Below are positions 11,801 to 47,574 of a stretch of DNA of 64,000 nt, in pieces. The stretch comes from Trichoplax adhaerens. Its lineage: Eukaryota; Placozoa; Uniplacotomia; Trichoplacea; Trichoplacidae. A model generated the notes under the pieces. That model made no database searches. It saw only the letters and a list, made by a program, of their open reading frames with translations, and was not told where the DNA came from. The stretch is from contig NW_002060960.1 of NCBI RefSeq assembly GCF_000150275.1, positions 283,774-347,773 of the forward strand, in the 5' to 3' direction. The position numbers were made by a program, and so were the translations under genes. Position 1 is the stretch's first letter. The number at the start of each line of letters is the position of its first letter.

Positions 11801-12967
11801 GTTTCATATCCTGAATAGATGTCGACAACATGGTTTATACAGGGGGAATCCATGAATTTACAGCTAGGCAATATCAAGCTACCAGTAGCGTTACTCTCTA
11901 CTTTTGATATTATTTCCGTGATGATTTTTATCCCAGTTGTAAATTATGGCGTGTACCCTGCATATCAAAAGATATTTGGCAAACGCATTTCCCGATTTCG
12001 AAGGATGGGTTAGTAACAAATTTTATGCCAACAGAGCTACTTTGACAGTAATATTTACTAAGATGTTACAGGTAAGATTTTACTTACATACAGATTATAT
12101 TTACTAGGAACCGGTATGGTATTTGCTGCTCTTGCTATGCTTGTCGCTGGAATAGTTGAAAGCAACAGATTAAAAAATGTATACGAAAATCCATTACCTC
12201 AGACAGTTTCTGGTAAGACATTCAATGCTTCTGCGAATATTACCGTCCTTGCTCAGGTACCCCAGTTCGCGTTAATTGGACTAGGTGAAACTTTTACTAG
12301 TGTAACAGGTATATCCTACGACCTTAAATATTCTTTTTTACCTTTATTATTTATTGTTGAATATCTGTGAGAAATGGTTATTATGAAAATTTTGAGCATA
12401 AAAAATATATGCATTTTTATCTATGCACTGAATAACTTGGGAACGCTAAAAAAAATGGAAGCATTTGAATTCGCTTATGCTGAAGCACCAGAAGAACTTA
12501 AAGGGATTATTACCGGAATGTACCTTCTGGCTGTCGGTTGCGGCAGTTACTCAGGGTCTTTAGTTATTGCTATCATAAATGCTATAACTCATAACCCTAG
12601 TGTCCCTAATTCAAAATGGGTTCCCAAGAATATTAACGATGGACATCTCGATTACTATTTTTATTTTCTTGCAGGTATCTAAAAGTTGTAGCGTTTTGCA
12701 ATTTTACCATTTACACTTGATTGTATATGATTAAAGATAAAATTTTAAATACTGTTCCATGACTACTTAACAATAATTTGGTCTTTTTATTTTTAATTTA
12801 ATTTAGCTTTCATGATGCTTAACTTTACCCTCTTTGTAACCATGACAACATTTTGGTATAAAGACGATAATTCATATATGACCCATAAACTAACTACGGA
12901 AGAGATAGTGCCTGATTTGGATGCACAAAACATATTATCGATACCAGAGGAAAACGTTAATACTTGA
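8885..12967 (+). CDS. SLC15/POT-family oligopeptide or nitrogen-compound transporter, copy A
   Basis: Seven exons: 8885-9383, 10779-11027, 11236-11465, 11819-12008, 12108-12308, 12462-12674 and 12807-12967 (1743 nt, 580 aa, a normal POT length). About 12 membrane segments. The PTR2 signature is visible in exon 2 as FFAWFYFSLNLGSLIS after GTGGIKSNISPFGA. Exon 3 ends LGRVIPVFLLIVLFR and exon 4 has the TM7 segment TTWFIQGESMN. Exons 5-6 carry GLGETFTSVT joined to AFEFAYAEAPEELKG. It resembles the SLC15A3/A4 branch more than intestinal PepT1, with no large luminal domain. The family couples uptake of di- and tripeptides or histidine to protons in plasma or endolysosomal membranes. The TM1 ExxER motif reads EFAES here, so the arginine is missing. 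The ATG at 8885 opens MSAETPTETTTLLG, an acidic/leucine tail that could be a sorting signal (inference). The exon 6 acceptor is weak. Confidence 0.9.
9765..10180. repeat. Three tandem copies of a roughly 135-bp unit in intron 1
   Basis: Units starting near 9765, 9898 and 10032 share AGAGAAATTAGTCTAGTTACT-like ends, ATTATTCTATTGATA and a GAATAAGAGTATCGCTGCTA-like core, with many substitutions between copies. They lie wholly inside the first intron of POT copy A and are not seen in the intron of copy B. Confidence 0.75.
10400..10428. repeat. Poly-T tract followed by G-rich tract
   Basis: A T-rich run broken by a single A is followed directly by GGAGGGGGGTG, about 350 bp before the exon 2 acceptor of POT copy A. 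It may be a retro-element remnant end or simple sequence. Nothing else around it supports a mobile element. Confidence 0.6.
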
Positions 12968-15128
12968 TAGTAGAAGTAAACATGCTACCTGTAGTGTAAT
13001 AATAGCTAAGTTTTAATACTAAAATATACTTTAAATATGTAGTGTACGAAGTGTTATATTACAGAAATAACCAATCTTGATATTTTTATATTAAGTTAGT
13101 ATTGGAGACGATCTTTCGCACTTCAGATAGTGAGCAATGATCGATGCATTTGTAATAGAAATAGCAAGAAATTGTAATTTTTAAAAGACTTTATTTTAGG
13201 ATTATTATTTTCCATAGCCTAAATTTAAGCATTGGTGGCCATTATACAATGTTCGAAATTATACAACGTGTACATAGTATATCCTAACTATATGAAATAT
13301 TAACGGTGGCCTTGATGACTGTATAACGCTAAAATATCAGCATTTTTTATTATTTTAATCATTGTGAATAAAAACGTCGACTAGTTGATATTTTAAGTAA
13401 AATGTGTTTATTATCTTTCGTTGTATAAGAAGTTACAAAAGGTAAAGACCAGGTTAATTTATCATGGAAATCGCGATTCATTAACACTAAAAGTTGTACA
13501 GCGATCGCAGCCAATTTAACGGTAAATGTGTAATAGATGTATCTCAGCGTATGAGAAATGAAGTTGTAATAAATTCATTCGTAGTAATTTTTAATTGCAG
13601 GAAGTTCTAGAAAAGTGATAATTACACATTAGCTGTCAGCCATTACAAAATCTTTTTCTATCAATCAATTACCTTTCCGCTTTTGCTTGCAATATTTTGA
13701 TTAGGATTTCTTCAATTATAACAAGTGTCAGGCGACTAACCTAGCTAGGCTAAACTATAGGAAAATTATTATTTTAGAGAATTGAAAATCGATTTTAATA
13801 GTACCACTTATATTTCATCACTAGAATTTTCCAATAATATTGTTATAATTTTTTTAACTGAATTAGTTATAATGGCTTTAAAACAGTAAGCAGGATTGGC
13901 CACGTTAGGAGACTTTTATTGTGTCCTCACTTTACAAGGTGATGACAAAGACAATCCCCCTTCATGTTTATTTATAAATCTCTATAGAATAGTTTAGGCT
14001 TGCATAATTAATTACTATATTATGCCAAAAGGATCCATAAGCTACAATTATTGGTTCAAGGCTAATTACGTAAAATACTTTATGTCAAAAGTCTCTTGTA
14101 TTTATCTAGAATTATCAAATAGCCATAAGACATAATAACCTTATACCTTCTAGGCGTAATGCGTCATATTATGCCTCTTTAGTATAGATTGATATCTTAA
14201 TACCGAGAAAATATTAAACAATTTCTATGCTAAAACATTGTATTGCTGTGGTTTATTTTTGATAGACTAAACTTCCTACTTCTAGTTCCAACTTCTTATT
14301 ACAATAGACCTTATCGGCGGCTATCGTAGATAGAAAATTCCCACCTTATTAATTAAACTTTTTTGACCCAGTGGGATGAGTTTTGATCGTTCTATCTAAA
14401 CGGTTTAGTCAAGTGCTAACTAGAATTAAAGCAGCTGCGATTATTTTCATAATGGCTACAAGATCGTTGTACTTATAAGGATTTATAAGTATAAATACTT
14501 CCATCCTCCTTACAAAGTTGGTTTCGTCTTTTCAGCAGAGTAGATTACAGTTAATTCATAGGTTTGTTAATGTCAGTTAAGAAATGTACTGTAAATTTTC
14601 GTATATTACATCTACATAAACGTACAAGTTTAGATTAATTTAAGTGTAGCTTAATTAGGCATTACGAAGAAGAAATATTGCCCGTGTTGAAGTGTATTAA
14701 TAATTCATAGACAGGATGTTTAATTCTCTCAGAATCTTTAAATGTAATGATTTTATTCTTTTTATTTATCTTCATGTTACTATTTTATCAGTAATGCTTG
14801 GTTCAGTAATTTTAATTACAATATAATGATTTTTTTACACAATAATCGCAAGCGTACTATTTTTTACAGAAGCATGTAGGAAGGAGTAACGAAATTTTGT
14901 TGTTTATGATAGCACTTAGCTTTAGAAAAGCTTTAAAATGTTGATAAATCGAAAATTTGATTCCTAATTCTTCCAATATACTAGGGCATCCCTGATTAAC
15001 ATTTGACAAGCTCAAACCAGATTCTACTTTATTTTCACTCGAGTAATGAAGCCGATAATTGTAAGAATCGGTGAACTATTTTTCAAAACTAAGATCTGCT
15101 AGATTCGAATAAGAATCATTTAGCTAAC
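12968..15128. other. Intergenic spacer between the two POT copies
   Basis: AT-rich, with no exon, RNA gene or clear repeat that I can support. It holds the 3' UTR of copy A and the promoter of copy B. Confidence 0.55.
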
Positions 15129-18100
15129 ATGGCAGATAATCAGCCTATAATAGCTAGCTCTGAAGAATCATCATCACTGGTAGACAAACTTTATTCGCCT
15201 AGTAATGTCTATGATCTTGAAGATCCCACTATTAAAATCAATATTCGAAAAAGCAATGATGATAAAGTTCCTCTAAGAACAAAATTGGTAGTTTTATGCA
15301 TTCTACTAACGGAATTTAGCGATTCTATAGCAATAAGTAGTGTAGCTGCCAATATAATATTATTTGCCAACACTCACCTAGGATTCACCAACCCGCAAGC
15401 GGTAACATTAAATTTTATCTTCACCGGTATTCGTTGTGCATTTCCGCTACTTGGTGGATGTGTTGCAGATGCTTTTCTTGGACAATATAACATGATGTAT
15501 GCTGGCAGTTTAGCATACATTCTTGGTGTTATGGCTATATTTTCAGTCACTATCCCATTTAGTGATCCTTTTTCCAATGGTGCAAAAATAGCCTTTTATT
15601 TACTAGGCTTATTCTTAGTTGCTGCAGGCAGTGGAGGTAAAGATTATGCTCATAAAGATCTATATCAAGCAATTCTATAATAATTATCATTAGAGATTTT
15701 ATTCCTTGAGCCTCATCTCTAGAATGTCGAGAAATGAACGCTACTAAAATTAAACAGCGGTGTTGTTAATAATATATGTACTCAAAGAGAAAGTCTGATT
15801 CTATATTAATTATGCCACAGCTGTAGATTTGCAGCTATGGCTAATTGATCGACCAATTGCATTTAGTTTTATATCTTTCGTCACTTAAATATCATATCTA
15901 GACACATTTGTAATGAAATTTTAAATAATTAGGGTCATCGATTTCGGCTAAATTAATACTTATAGCTTGCATCTTACAACTATATTTTGAAGTATGAACT
16001 TGCTAACTCTTACTAATTTAATTTAAAACTTTACGTAAGTTATGTTCTAACATTTACTCTTTATGAGTAAAATTTTTACTGGCTACTGTATGCTTCCTAG
16101 TACTTATAGTATTAGATTCGTAACGGTATTCATATCTCATTGGTTACAATTTTGCTACATACTGGTAGTGCAATATAGGCTTATTATTATCATATAAGTA
16201 TCCTTTATTTCTTAGCATTGATTAATTAATTTAGGATATTATAATAGGCGATATAAATTAAGGATGGTAACTATACCCACAAAGCTGTTGTACTGCTTAC
16301 TAAATCTGAAATTTGAATCTGGTTGTGATTTATTGAATAGGAGTTAAATCAATTATAAGCCCATTTGGTGCAAGACAATTGGAAAATTGCAATCCTATCT
16401 ATATTCAGCGATTTTTTGCTTGGTATTACTTTTTTACCAACGTTGGGGCACTCATTTCCTTTACAGTAGTAGCTTATGTCCAGCAAAATGTAAGTTTTTT
16501 CTATGGATATATGATTCCTGCTATTGCTCTTGTAATGGGTACTACTATATTCGCCTTGCCTCGAAACTATTATCGAAATTCTTATCCAAGTAAGCGCCTG
16601 TTGTCTAGTTCGAGATAAATTACCTTGTCTTGAAATATTTAAAGTGTAGTTGGCTCAATTGGATTAACTGGCATGTTGTAATTTGCTTTCTCTTTCGCAT
16701 TGCAACAATTTGATATTTGTAGCCAAAGTACAGTACTGCAATGTAATAGACTGCTATTGCTCTTACCTATTAGGTTAATCATAAAATGAATTTCGGAAAT
16801 AACTCTACAAGTATGTTAAATTAAATTTATAGAGGGTTCGTTATTGGGAGATATCATTGGAATTACTTATCAAAGTTTCAAATCAAAATTTGGCTGCAAA
16901 ACAGTGTTGGTTGACACAAATAATATAAAAAGTTTTTTTGACTACGCTAAAAAAGAAAATGGAGGGAAATTTGACGCTAGCATAGTAGAAAAAATAAAGC
17001 CTCTAGGACGCGTTGTACCTATCTTTTTACTAATCGTCTTATTTAGAATGATTTACTTCCAGGTAGAAATCCTAATATTACTTTCGGGTCTATTTGTGTT
17101 CATGTATTCTTTATTTGATTGGATCTATATTTAAATTGATAGGACTTTCTTAACAACTACCGTGTAGCGTAATGTGATTTGATGCATACCATTTACTAAA
17201 TGTTACTGTTGACCTTAACAACCAAAAGATGATAACGACATGGTTTTTGCAAGGGGAATCTATGAATTTATATTTAGGCAAGCTTAAATTACCGGCGGCA
17301 GCGTTGACAACATTTGATATTATCGCTGTGTTGATTTTCATACCTGTTGTCAATTATGGTGTGTATCCTCTATATCAAAGAATTTTCGGCGTAGCCATTA
17401 CCGCTACAGAGAATTGGTTAGAAATTATCTTGCTAATAATCTTTTTTATAGAATTGGCGTACCTATTTTGTCAAAGTAAACAGATATGTATAAACGTGTA
17501 TTACATCATTAATAGGGACCGGCATGGTATTTGCTTCTCTTGCAATGGTAGTGTCTCGAATTGTTGAGCGATACAGACTTATAGATGTTCATGAAAATCC
17601 TCTTCCTCAGATTATATCGGGCAAAGTTTTCAATGCATCTGCCAATATTAGCATTCTAGCTCAAATACCGCAATTTGCGTTGATTGGATTAGGAGAAACT
17701 TTCACAAGTGTAACAGGTAGCGAAGATGCTTTATACATTTATTTTAGGCTCCTCTGCGATTGCATATGTACGGGTACAATATTTACTTATACCGTTTATA
17801 TTTACCGTCATTTAATTTTGGCTGTATCAGGATTTGAATTTGCATATTCTGAAGCGCCAGAGGAGCTAAAAGGGATTATGACAGGACTCTACCTTTTGGC
17901 CATCGGTTTAGGTGGTTTTATAGGTCCTCTCGTGATTACGATAATTAATGCTATAACCTACGATCCTAAAGTTGTAAATTCCAAGTGGATTCCTAAAAAT
18001 ACTAATAATGGTCACCTTGATTATTATTTTTATTTTTTAGCAGGTATTTCGTATAGTAGCGTCTTAATAAAATAATAAAATTTGGTTTTAAACATTGGTT

Positions 18101-18448
18101 AGGGTTAGATAGCGTTTGGATTGGTATTTTAGTAAATATATGACAAGATAATCGGATACTTTATAAATGTGTAGAATTAGAAGAAGTCGATAAGTTCAAT
18201 TGTAGTGTTTTCATTGGCCACCTGGAACTGTTACACTAATTTGAATACTAATCATAATCTGTCAAATCAATTTTTTGTACTATACAGTCTTTATGTTGGT
18301 GAATTTTTTGGTGTACGTTATTATGACAAAGTTTTGGTATAAAAATGAAAGCTTTCCAGAAAATTGTGATCCGCGCACTAGTGGAAGACCGCCGGAAACT
18401 AATTTGCACAGCCTAGATAAAGAATCAGACTTTAATGTAGATATTTAA
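15129..18448 (+). CDS. SLC15/POT-family transporter, copy B (frameshifted exon 4)
   Basis: Tandem paralogue of the preceding transporter. Exons: 15129-15636, 16341-16589, 16833-17062, 17229-17416, 17516-17716, 17831-18043 and 18288-18448. Exons 2, 3, 5, 6 and 7 have exactly the same lengths as in copy A (249, 230, 201, 213 and 161 nt). Motifs are retained: FFAWYYFFTNVGALIS, LGRVVPIFLL, TTWFLQGESMN, GLGETFTSVTG and FEFAYSEAPEELKG. The TM1 motif is EFSDS, so both the second acidic residue and the arginine of ExxER are altered. Between GGC (17390) and the shared donor at 17417 there are 25 nt where copy A has 27. The conserved LPLQRIG-like end therefore falls in another frame and exon 5 would be read out of frame. 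A donor at 17476 (GTAAAC) would restore phase with a 40-nt intron and about 20 extra residues (602 aa). Functional status is uncertain. Confidence 0.8.
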
Positions 18449-18646
18449 TATGACTACGAAATACATAGCCTCTATTAATAATGAATCTTGAAATTTTTTT
18501 TATTTCATACTGACAAGTATCATATCTAATGTATGCTTCATATTGAATGTTTTATTGACTAAATTCATTGCAAGATTTTATGGATTAGATCTGATTTTAA
18601 AATTCTTGTAAAGGAATCTCTTCATCAGATATTAATTGATGATACG

Positions 18647-19015
18647 ATGAGAGAAATTAGCATTGAGTTTCTGGGTTTGCTTTTGATATTCACAATAGTT
18701 CAATTTTAACAGTTATGAATTACGATATGATCTGTTATTCAATACAAGTGCAGTAGGAATCAGGACTATCGTACAGTAGTACTGATTCACCACTCCATTG
18801 CAATTGTAATCTCGTGACAAAATATTTTATACAATGAGAGAAATTAGCATTGAGTTTCTGAGTTTGCATTGGATATTCACGATAGTACAATTTTAACAGT
18901 TATGAATTACGATATGATCTGTTATTCAATACAAGTACTCTAGGTACAGATTACCGTACAGTAACACTGATTCACCACTCCATTGCATGTGCAATCTCGT
19001 GACAAAATATTTTAT
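18647..19015. repeat. Tandem duplication of a 187-bp unit
   Basis: Two adjacent copies (18647-18833 and 18834-19015) both begin ATGAGAGAAATTAGCATTGAG and end CTCGTGACAAAATATTTTAT. They are highly similar with scattered substitutions. The second copy is a few bases shorter. Noncoding. Confidence 0.9.
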
Positions 19016-20663
19016 GCGTTTAGACTGATACCAATTGCAATGACATGAAGAAGTAAAGTATTACAACTCACTACTGGTTGTTTTGTCTTGACTATTTCTT
19101 TTAAATTTACTCTGATTCTTGTCATTGCAATAATACAGTATTACATGCTACAGGAGTTAAACGTTAACTATTCTATCTTGCAACGTGTATTTCGTAACTG
19201 CAATCTGGTTGATTTATTTAAGTTTTAGATTATTCAATAGCGCGAGGAAACCGCGCATTCACATCTAGCTAGTGCTAAACATTTATGCAAATAATATGCA
19301 AATGATATTAGTTTGCTTTAACTGGATTATAAGGATTTCGAGCAAGTTAAGAATGCCTTGAATCACTTAAATTCATCCATGTGTAATTTGTTACACCTTT
19401 TGTTTGTCTGCCAATTGAGATTGCGTTTTTTAAATGACTCTATTCCGGAATGTAGCTGTGTAATGTAAATATACATAAATATCATTTTACTATTTGCTGA
19501 TAAAATGAAAATATGCGTATGTCAAGTACCTGGATGAGAGCTAACATCGAATTTCGAATTGCATGCTAGGTAAAGATTTCTGCACGTAGGTGCATTTTAT
19601 AGCGTGGATTTACAACGTATAGCTATACTCATTACTTTCTAGTAGGTGATTATTCTGATTTAAGGATACCATTACGAGGTATTGAAAGTCATGTTTTTCA
19701 AACTTTCCTATCATGTATTTTTGAACGTTAAAAATTAGATTGGTAAATAAAGTTTTATTTGGATCGCTTTGGCATGTTTACAGTACTTGTATTTGTTATT
19801 CTCTATCATCAGTGGATTTTCGATGGATTTCGTAGGAGGAACTAGTGATCGTTAAGCATATCGACGGATTGATCTAAGAATACTTTCTAGCATGGAAGAA
19901 GATTTGCACTACAAGTCGTGCCGCATAAAAGGGAAAATTGATTGATATTCTGTATCCATTTTACGAGTATTGGTTGTAAAATGATTGCCTATTAATGCGT
20001 GATCAAACCTGCACTATTAATCGATGGAGAGCATTCAATATTAGCTCGTGCAAGCATAAGCAACTGTTTTCACTTGTTTCATGAATGCTGAGTCATGTCA
20101 ATAAAGTATTGCAATTTATGTATAAATTCATCGTTGTAAACAAAATTCAATACGGCATTGATTGTTTGATCATGGCGGTATTTTTAGGGTATCTCTACCT
20201 CAGTATCTTCTCGCGATATTCGTATTTAGATCTGTTTATGTTCTAAACTTGTTTGCACTAGTCCAGTTTTGGTGTAGCCTAGAACTTGTACGATGCTGGT
20301 GTCCCCCATTTCTTTATTGTGAGCAGTGAACTCCTCTAGTAACTAATATCCTAATCCACACGGGGTACGAATACCGTAGGATAAAATCGCTCCAGTACGA
20401 ATATTCATAGCCTATCTGTCTTGATCTATACCACTACCTACAGTACATCAGCATATACATCTGCTTTTAAAAGCATTCTTGATCTACTCTTTCTCAGATG
20501 ACATATCTCTCTCCTAGCAGCAACACCTGCTAATGTGTATTGGTGATGATTTAGTAAATCTACTTTTATCCTCTTGGTCAATCTACTGACATCCTTTCGA
20601 CATGACTAAACTAAACTAAATAAATAACATTACAGATGGAAAGGACGTACGTTACCGTAGCCT

Positions 20664-20750
20664 GCTGTACAGTGTACAGTACATTTGGTATACAGTACAA
20701 TGTACCGTGTCAGGTTCACACTGTACAGTATACAGTACTGTACTGTACTG
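20664..20750. repeat. TACTGTAC palindrome cluster upstream of ABCC copy A
   Basis: Overlapping TGTACAGT, GTATACAGTAC and TACTGTACTGTACTG words, the same family as the cluster at 6483-7232. It lies about 500-600 bp upstream of the ABCC copy A start codon. Confidence 0.8.
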
Positions 20751-20839
20751 TCGATACAATGTTGGCGTCACCCCTGACCTTGTTATTGTTGTGTTGTCAT
20801 TTACTTTGTAGGGTCACCTACGATAGGATTGATACGCCT

Positions 20840-21158
20840 ACTACGATCGTCATCGTCTATTGTATGCAATTCCATTTGGGTTAGCGATTGCGTGCAGACT
20901 GGACGAAGTAGAAGTTCAAGCGCTAGTCTACTTTGATCGTCATCGTCTAGTCTATGCAGTTCAATTTGTGTGCAGACTGGTCGAAGTAGAAGTGCTAGTC
21001 TACTTTGATCGTCATTTGGTCTAGCGATTGTGTGCTCACTGGACGTAGTATCACTTCAAGCGCTAGCTTGCTAAGATCGCCATCGTCTACTGTATGCAAC
21101 TCCATTTGCTCTAGCGATTGTGCGCATACTGGACGTAGTATAACTTCAAGTGCTAGTC
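20840..21158. repeat. Four imperfect 70-90 bp tandem units
   Basis: Units starting near 20840, 20930, 21000 and 21070 share GATCGTCATCGTCTA, TCTAGCGATTGTGTGC and ACTGGACGTAGTA-like segments. The array ends about 100 bp before the ABCC copy A start codon, so it may carry promoter elements, which is inference only. Confidence 0.8.
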
Positions 21159-21261
21159 AGCTTATCTTGTCATTGGCGTCGCTGTTCTGACGGTTGAAGC
21201 TAAGAAACAGTTGACGTTCTCCTGTTGTCCTGGTTGCACTGCTGCTGGACGTCCATCCAAC

Positions 21262-33309
<12,048 letters not shown>

Positions 33310-33824
33310 ATATTAGGTTAATACAATAGCTTCTCATAAAGTTTATTGATTATGTATTGGCGGTACAGCAGTTGATAAACTTTTTACTTAAAGTAACTAG
33401 TATTAGCAAGTTGTTGTAGCTACGGTCGTATTGAAGGCTCTTGCGTATTGTTTGAATGTCTGTTTGTTTGTTTGTTCCGGTTGCTTTCAGCCGGTAAATT
33501 TGATAAGTGATGGATAAATATCACAGCATACCGGCTTATGCCTAGCAACTGAAAAGGAATTTAAGCAAGTGTACCGTTGTATGCTATTTCACCACATATG
33601 CGATGATGCAAAATTCAAGGTTGCATATTGTATATTGCATCATAATATATTTGTTTATAATGATATTTTCAGTGATGATCTTTGGGTATATTGTGCTGTA
33701 CAACTTACGAAATGTTATGATAAAAGCGCCTACCCACGTTAGGGTCTCTTGTGTGATAGCAGAGTTGTATTTCTACGCGTATTTACGATGGATATTTATT
33801 CTACTTTGTTTGCAGTAAACGCTA

Positions 33825-34012
33825 GTGTATACAGTATGTAAACTGAAGGTACTGGACAGTGTACAACGCTATGGCGGCGGCATACTGTACATTACTGTAA
33901 GTTAGACCTAACGCAAGTACAGGACAGTGCAGCGTACTGTATAAATCAAAATACTATGTAAACAATCATTGATTCATGTACAGAGACAGTAATCCTAATC
34001 TGTACTGTATCA
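33825..34012. repeat. Sparse TGTACAGT palindrome cluster
   Basis: Words such as GTATACAGTA, GGACAGTGTAC, TACTGTACATTACTGTA and CTGTACTGTA occur just downstream of ABCC copy A. The same word family is found at 6483-7232 and 20664-20750. Confidence 0.7.
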
Positions 34013-35407
34013 ACTTTTAGTAATCACGATCAGTAATCCAAATTTTGAATTCGAAGAATTAGATAAGCCAATGATAGGATGACCCTGCATATTAAATGAG
34101 AGTTTGTGTGAACTAGAGTGGACGTATTGAGTAGCATTGGGCGGCAATAGCTAGGAATACATCCGTTAGCTCATCTCATCCAGATTTACGGGTTCAATAA
34201 TACTGGTAGCATTCAGTTTAGCCCACTCAAGATTGGAGTTTTATTGATTTGTTCGTGCTATATACTGTAAGTATAGCTGCACATGCCAACGAAATTCCTG
34301 TCTAGCAGATTCAAGTTATTCACTTGAATTTTTTCTACTTTAAGTTTAAAAGCATGTCGTGATTTTTAGCATACAGAGTCTGCAGGCATTGCGCTAATTT
34401 TAATTTGATCAACCCGATCTCGTTTATCCATGTGTATTGCATTATCGCGCAATTCTGCATCTCATGACAACAGGACAAATGAATCCTTAATAAGGTACTG
34501 TCCTATACGTTGACACGATGAACATTTCTTATTTTATTGTACAGAAAGTGTTTTAACAGACCACAGCGAAGACTTTGCACGAGTCCAGCTTGCTTTTTGA
34601 ATCAAGTTGTTATTGTCCCTATCGACATCAAGGTGAGCTTGTCAACTGCAGGAAAGAATATAGAATTCTCCATCAAATCAATCCTTGCTATGCTAGCAGT
34701 GCAAAAACTACCAATTTACCATCGCTTGTATGCACGACTGGTTAGATGGGGTGCAAACAGAATAGAAGCTACTATTCAATGATTCTAGCATATTACTTGC
34801 AGAGGAAAAGCATTGTTTTGTTGCTTTTGATGAGCACAGTAGCATGTTGCAATAATTGTTTGTTTTGTTGTTGATGTTGACCTTGTTATTGTCTTTGATG
34901 ACTAAAACTAATTCTAAACCATGAGTCGGCAAAAAGTTAATACCTGAGTCCACACACGTGATCGGAATCATAATCAACATGATCGTGGATTGTACTGTAC
35001 ACTGTACACTGTACCGTGCTGGATGGGGCGGTTGATCTGGCTTGACGCCTGCGCCCTGCAGTCGCCAAGTCTAGTTTACGCTTTCGATGACGTAACAATT
35101 GTCCTGTTGTCAGGTCCAGCTACAGGTCACTCGCATAGTCAAGCGTCATCTTCGCTGTACTGACTACAGTGCATTGTACTGGCCAATAACGCTTCAACCT
35201 CACCGTGACGCTTCATCTTTGCTGCACTTCAGCTGCTCGCTGGCTGCTTCAACTTCGTTGTCACCGGTCTGACATTTTTCCGCCATTGCAGAGAAAGAAA
35301 AAGCACTGGAAAATTCTTGTTTTGTAGGTAAAAATTATGCTAGCAAAGAAGCCATAAATCAATTTTTTCTGTGTATGTTACAGTCGAAAAGAGAGCTAAT
35401 TCGTCAT

Positions 35408-35425
35408 GAGAGAGAGAGAGAGAGA
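35408..35425. repeat. (GA)n microsatellite
   Basis: Nine GA units in the spacer upstream of ABCC copy B. Confidence 0.9.
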
Positions 35426-36057
35426 AATGACCTTGGAAGCGAGTTGAATTGAAATTGATAGTGGCACTTGTACTGAATCGTGTTCACGCATTGCAAAGTA
35501 GAAAAAGTTTACAGTCGTAGGAGCGCTACCACTTGCCATCTTCACAGTATTTGTTCCTTTCTCATTTCCATGGCCAATGGCTCATCGTTCTACTCAGATT
35601 GAAAGGACACTAAAATGAATATCAGCCATCTCTTAGTCACTGAGGAAGAAATAGGCTTTGTAACTGTGATTTTACTGCACGGGTCTTCTTTTGTTCCGTG
35701 ATCCCTATGGAAAGTCCAATGAACGATTGGATACAGTTTAGGTATAGGCTTTCTCGATGACGCCATTGAATCATTTTCAGGCGCGTTCTATTTCTAGGCC
35801 TTGTCGTTATGGTACTAATGTAGTTTTCAGGCCAATCATGGCCAAAACAACTTAGGATATCAATACACACTCTCCTATCAGGGGAGTGGAAGTGTTATTG
35901 ACGCCCTGCTAATTTAAACATGCTGCAATAGGATACACAACATGATAGCGAGTGCGAATTCAAATTAGATGGACACTTCGTCGACAGTAAGATTGATAGA
36001 CACCCCTCAGAAAATGGTAATGATAATTCAATCGTACAATTTTTCAAGTAGTCATGG

Positions 36058-36590
36058 CCGAATTGCCTGCAATCGTGGTTTTACTCCAGTATCCCAGTGC
36101 AAAGAAAGGGAAATACTGCAATGATTTAATGTTTGCCATCATCATCCATGCATGTGTAAAAAATCCTTCAAAGCGATATTTTGCCACTATTGTATCAGTA
36201 GTGGATAGTTCATAGACTACACAAAAAACGGGAAACACTACCATGGTTCCACATCTGTATACACATAGGTCGTAGAAGCTGCTATCATCATCGATGCATG
36301 TGCTAATGCCTTTCTAAGCGATGATCTATCTATTTTACCACCATTGCATCGGTAGTGGACACTTAATACAGTACACTGATCAATACGGTAGCAAAAAAAA
36401 AGTTGATTAATGCAATGGTACGGTTTCAAACAGTCGCGGTCGAGTCATTTCAAAGAAAGGGAAACACTGCAATGATTCCTCTATTGGTCTTCATTAATTA
36501 TCATGGATGAATGTGCTAATGTTCTTCTTGACGTTAATATCTGATCACTGTTGCATCAGTTATTAAATCATAGCGATCGAGAAACGAATT
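36058..36590. repeat. Three diverged copies of a roughly 130-200 bp unit
   Basis: The anchors AAGAAAGGGAAATACTGCAATGATT (near 36101), a variant near 36227 and another near 36450 are each followed by ATCATC(G)ATGCATGTGCTAATG-like and CATCAGTAGTGG-like segments. The array ends about 90 bp before the ABCC copy B start codon. It parallels the tandem array just upstream of copy A, though the two arrays do not look homologous. Confidence 0.7.
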
Positions 36591-36680
36591 CATTAATGAT
36601 CTTGTGCGTTATTCTTTTTCTAGCAGCTGTCAATATAAAGTAAGGGAATCAGTTCATTTAGATCCACCTTGAGTGTCACG

Positions 36681-47574
<10,894 letters not shown>

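Larger units (their letters stand above)
18449..21261. other. Intergenic spacer between POT pair and ABCC pair
   Basis: Apart from the repeats listed separately (18647-19015, 20664-20750 and 20840-21158), nothing recognisable was seen. It should hold the promoter of the first ABCC gene, whose first exon starts at 21262. Confidence 0.55.
33310..36680. other. Intergenic spacer between the two ABCC copies
   Basis: Holds the 3' UTR of copy A and the promoter of copy B. TACTGTAC-type palindromes occur at about 33825-34012 and 34991-35015, a GA microsatellite at 35408-35425 and a diverged triplicate repeat at 36058-36590. No coding exon could be supported. Confidence 0.55.

Noticed and set aside
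34537-34782. 81-codon plus-strand frame in the ABCC spacer
   Set aside because: No recognisable domain, no in-phase splice sites, and located between repeats.
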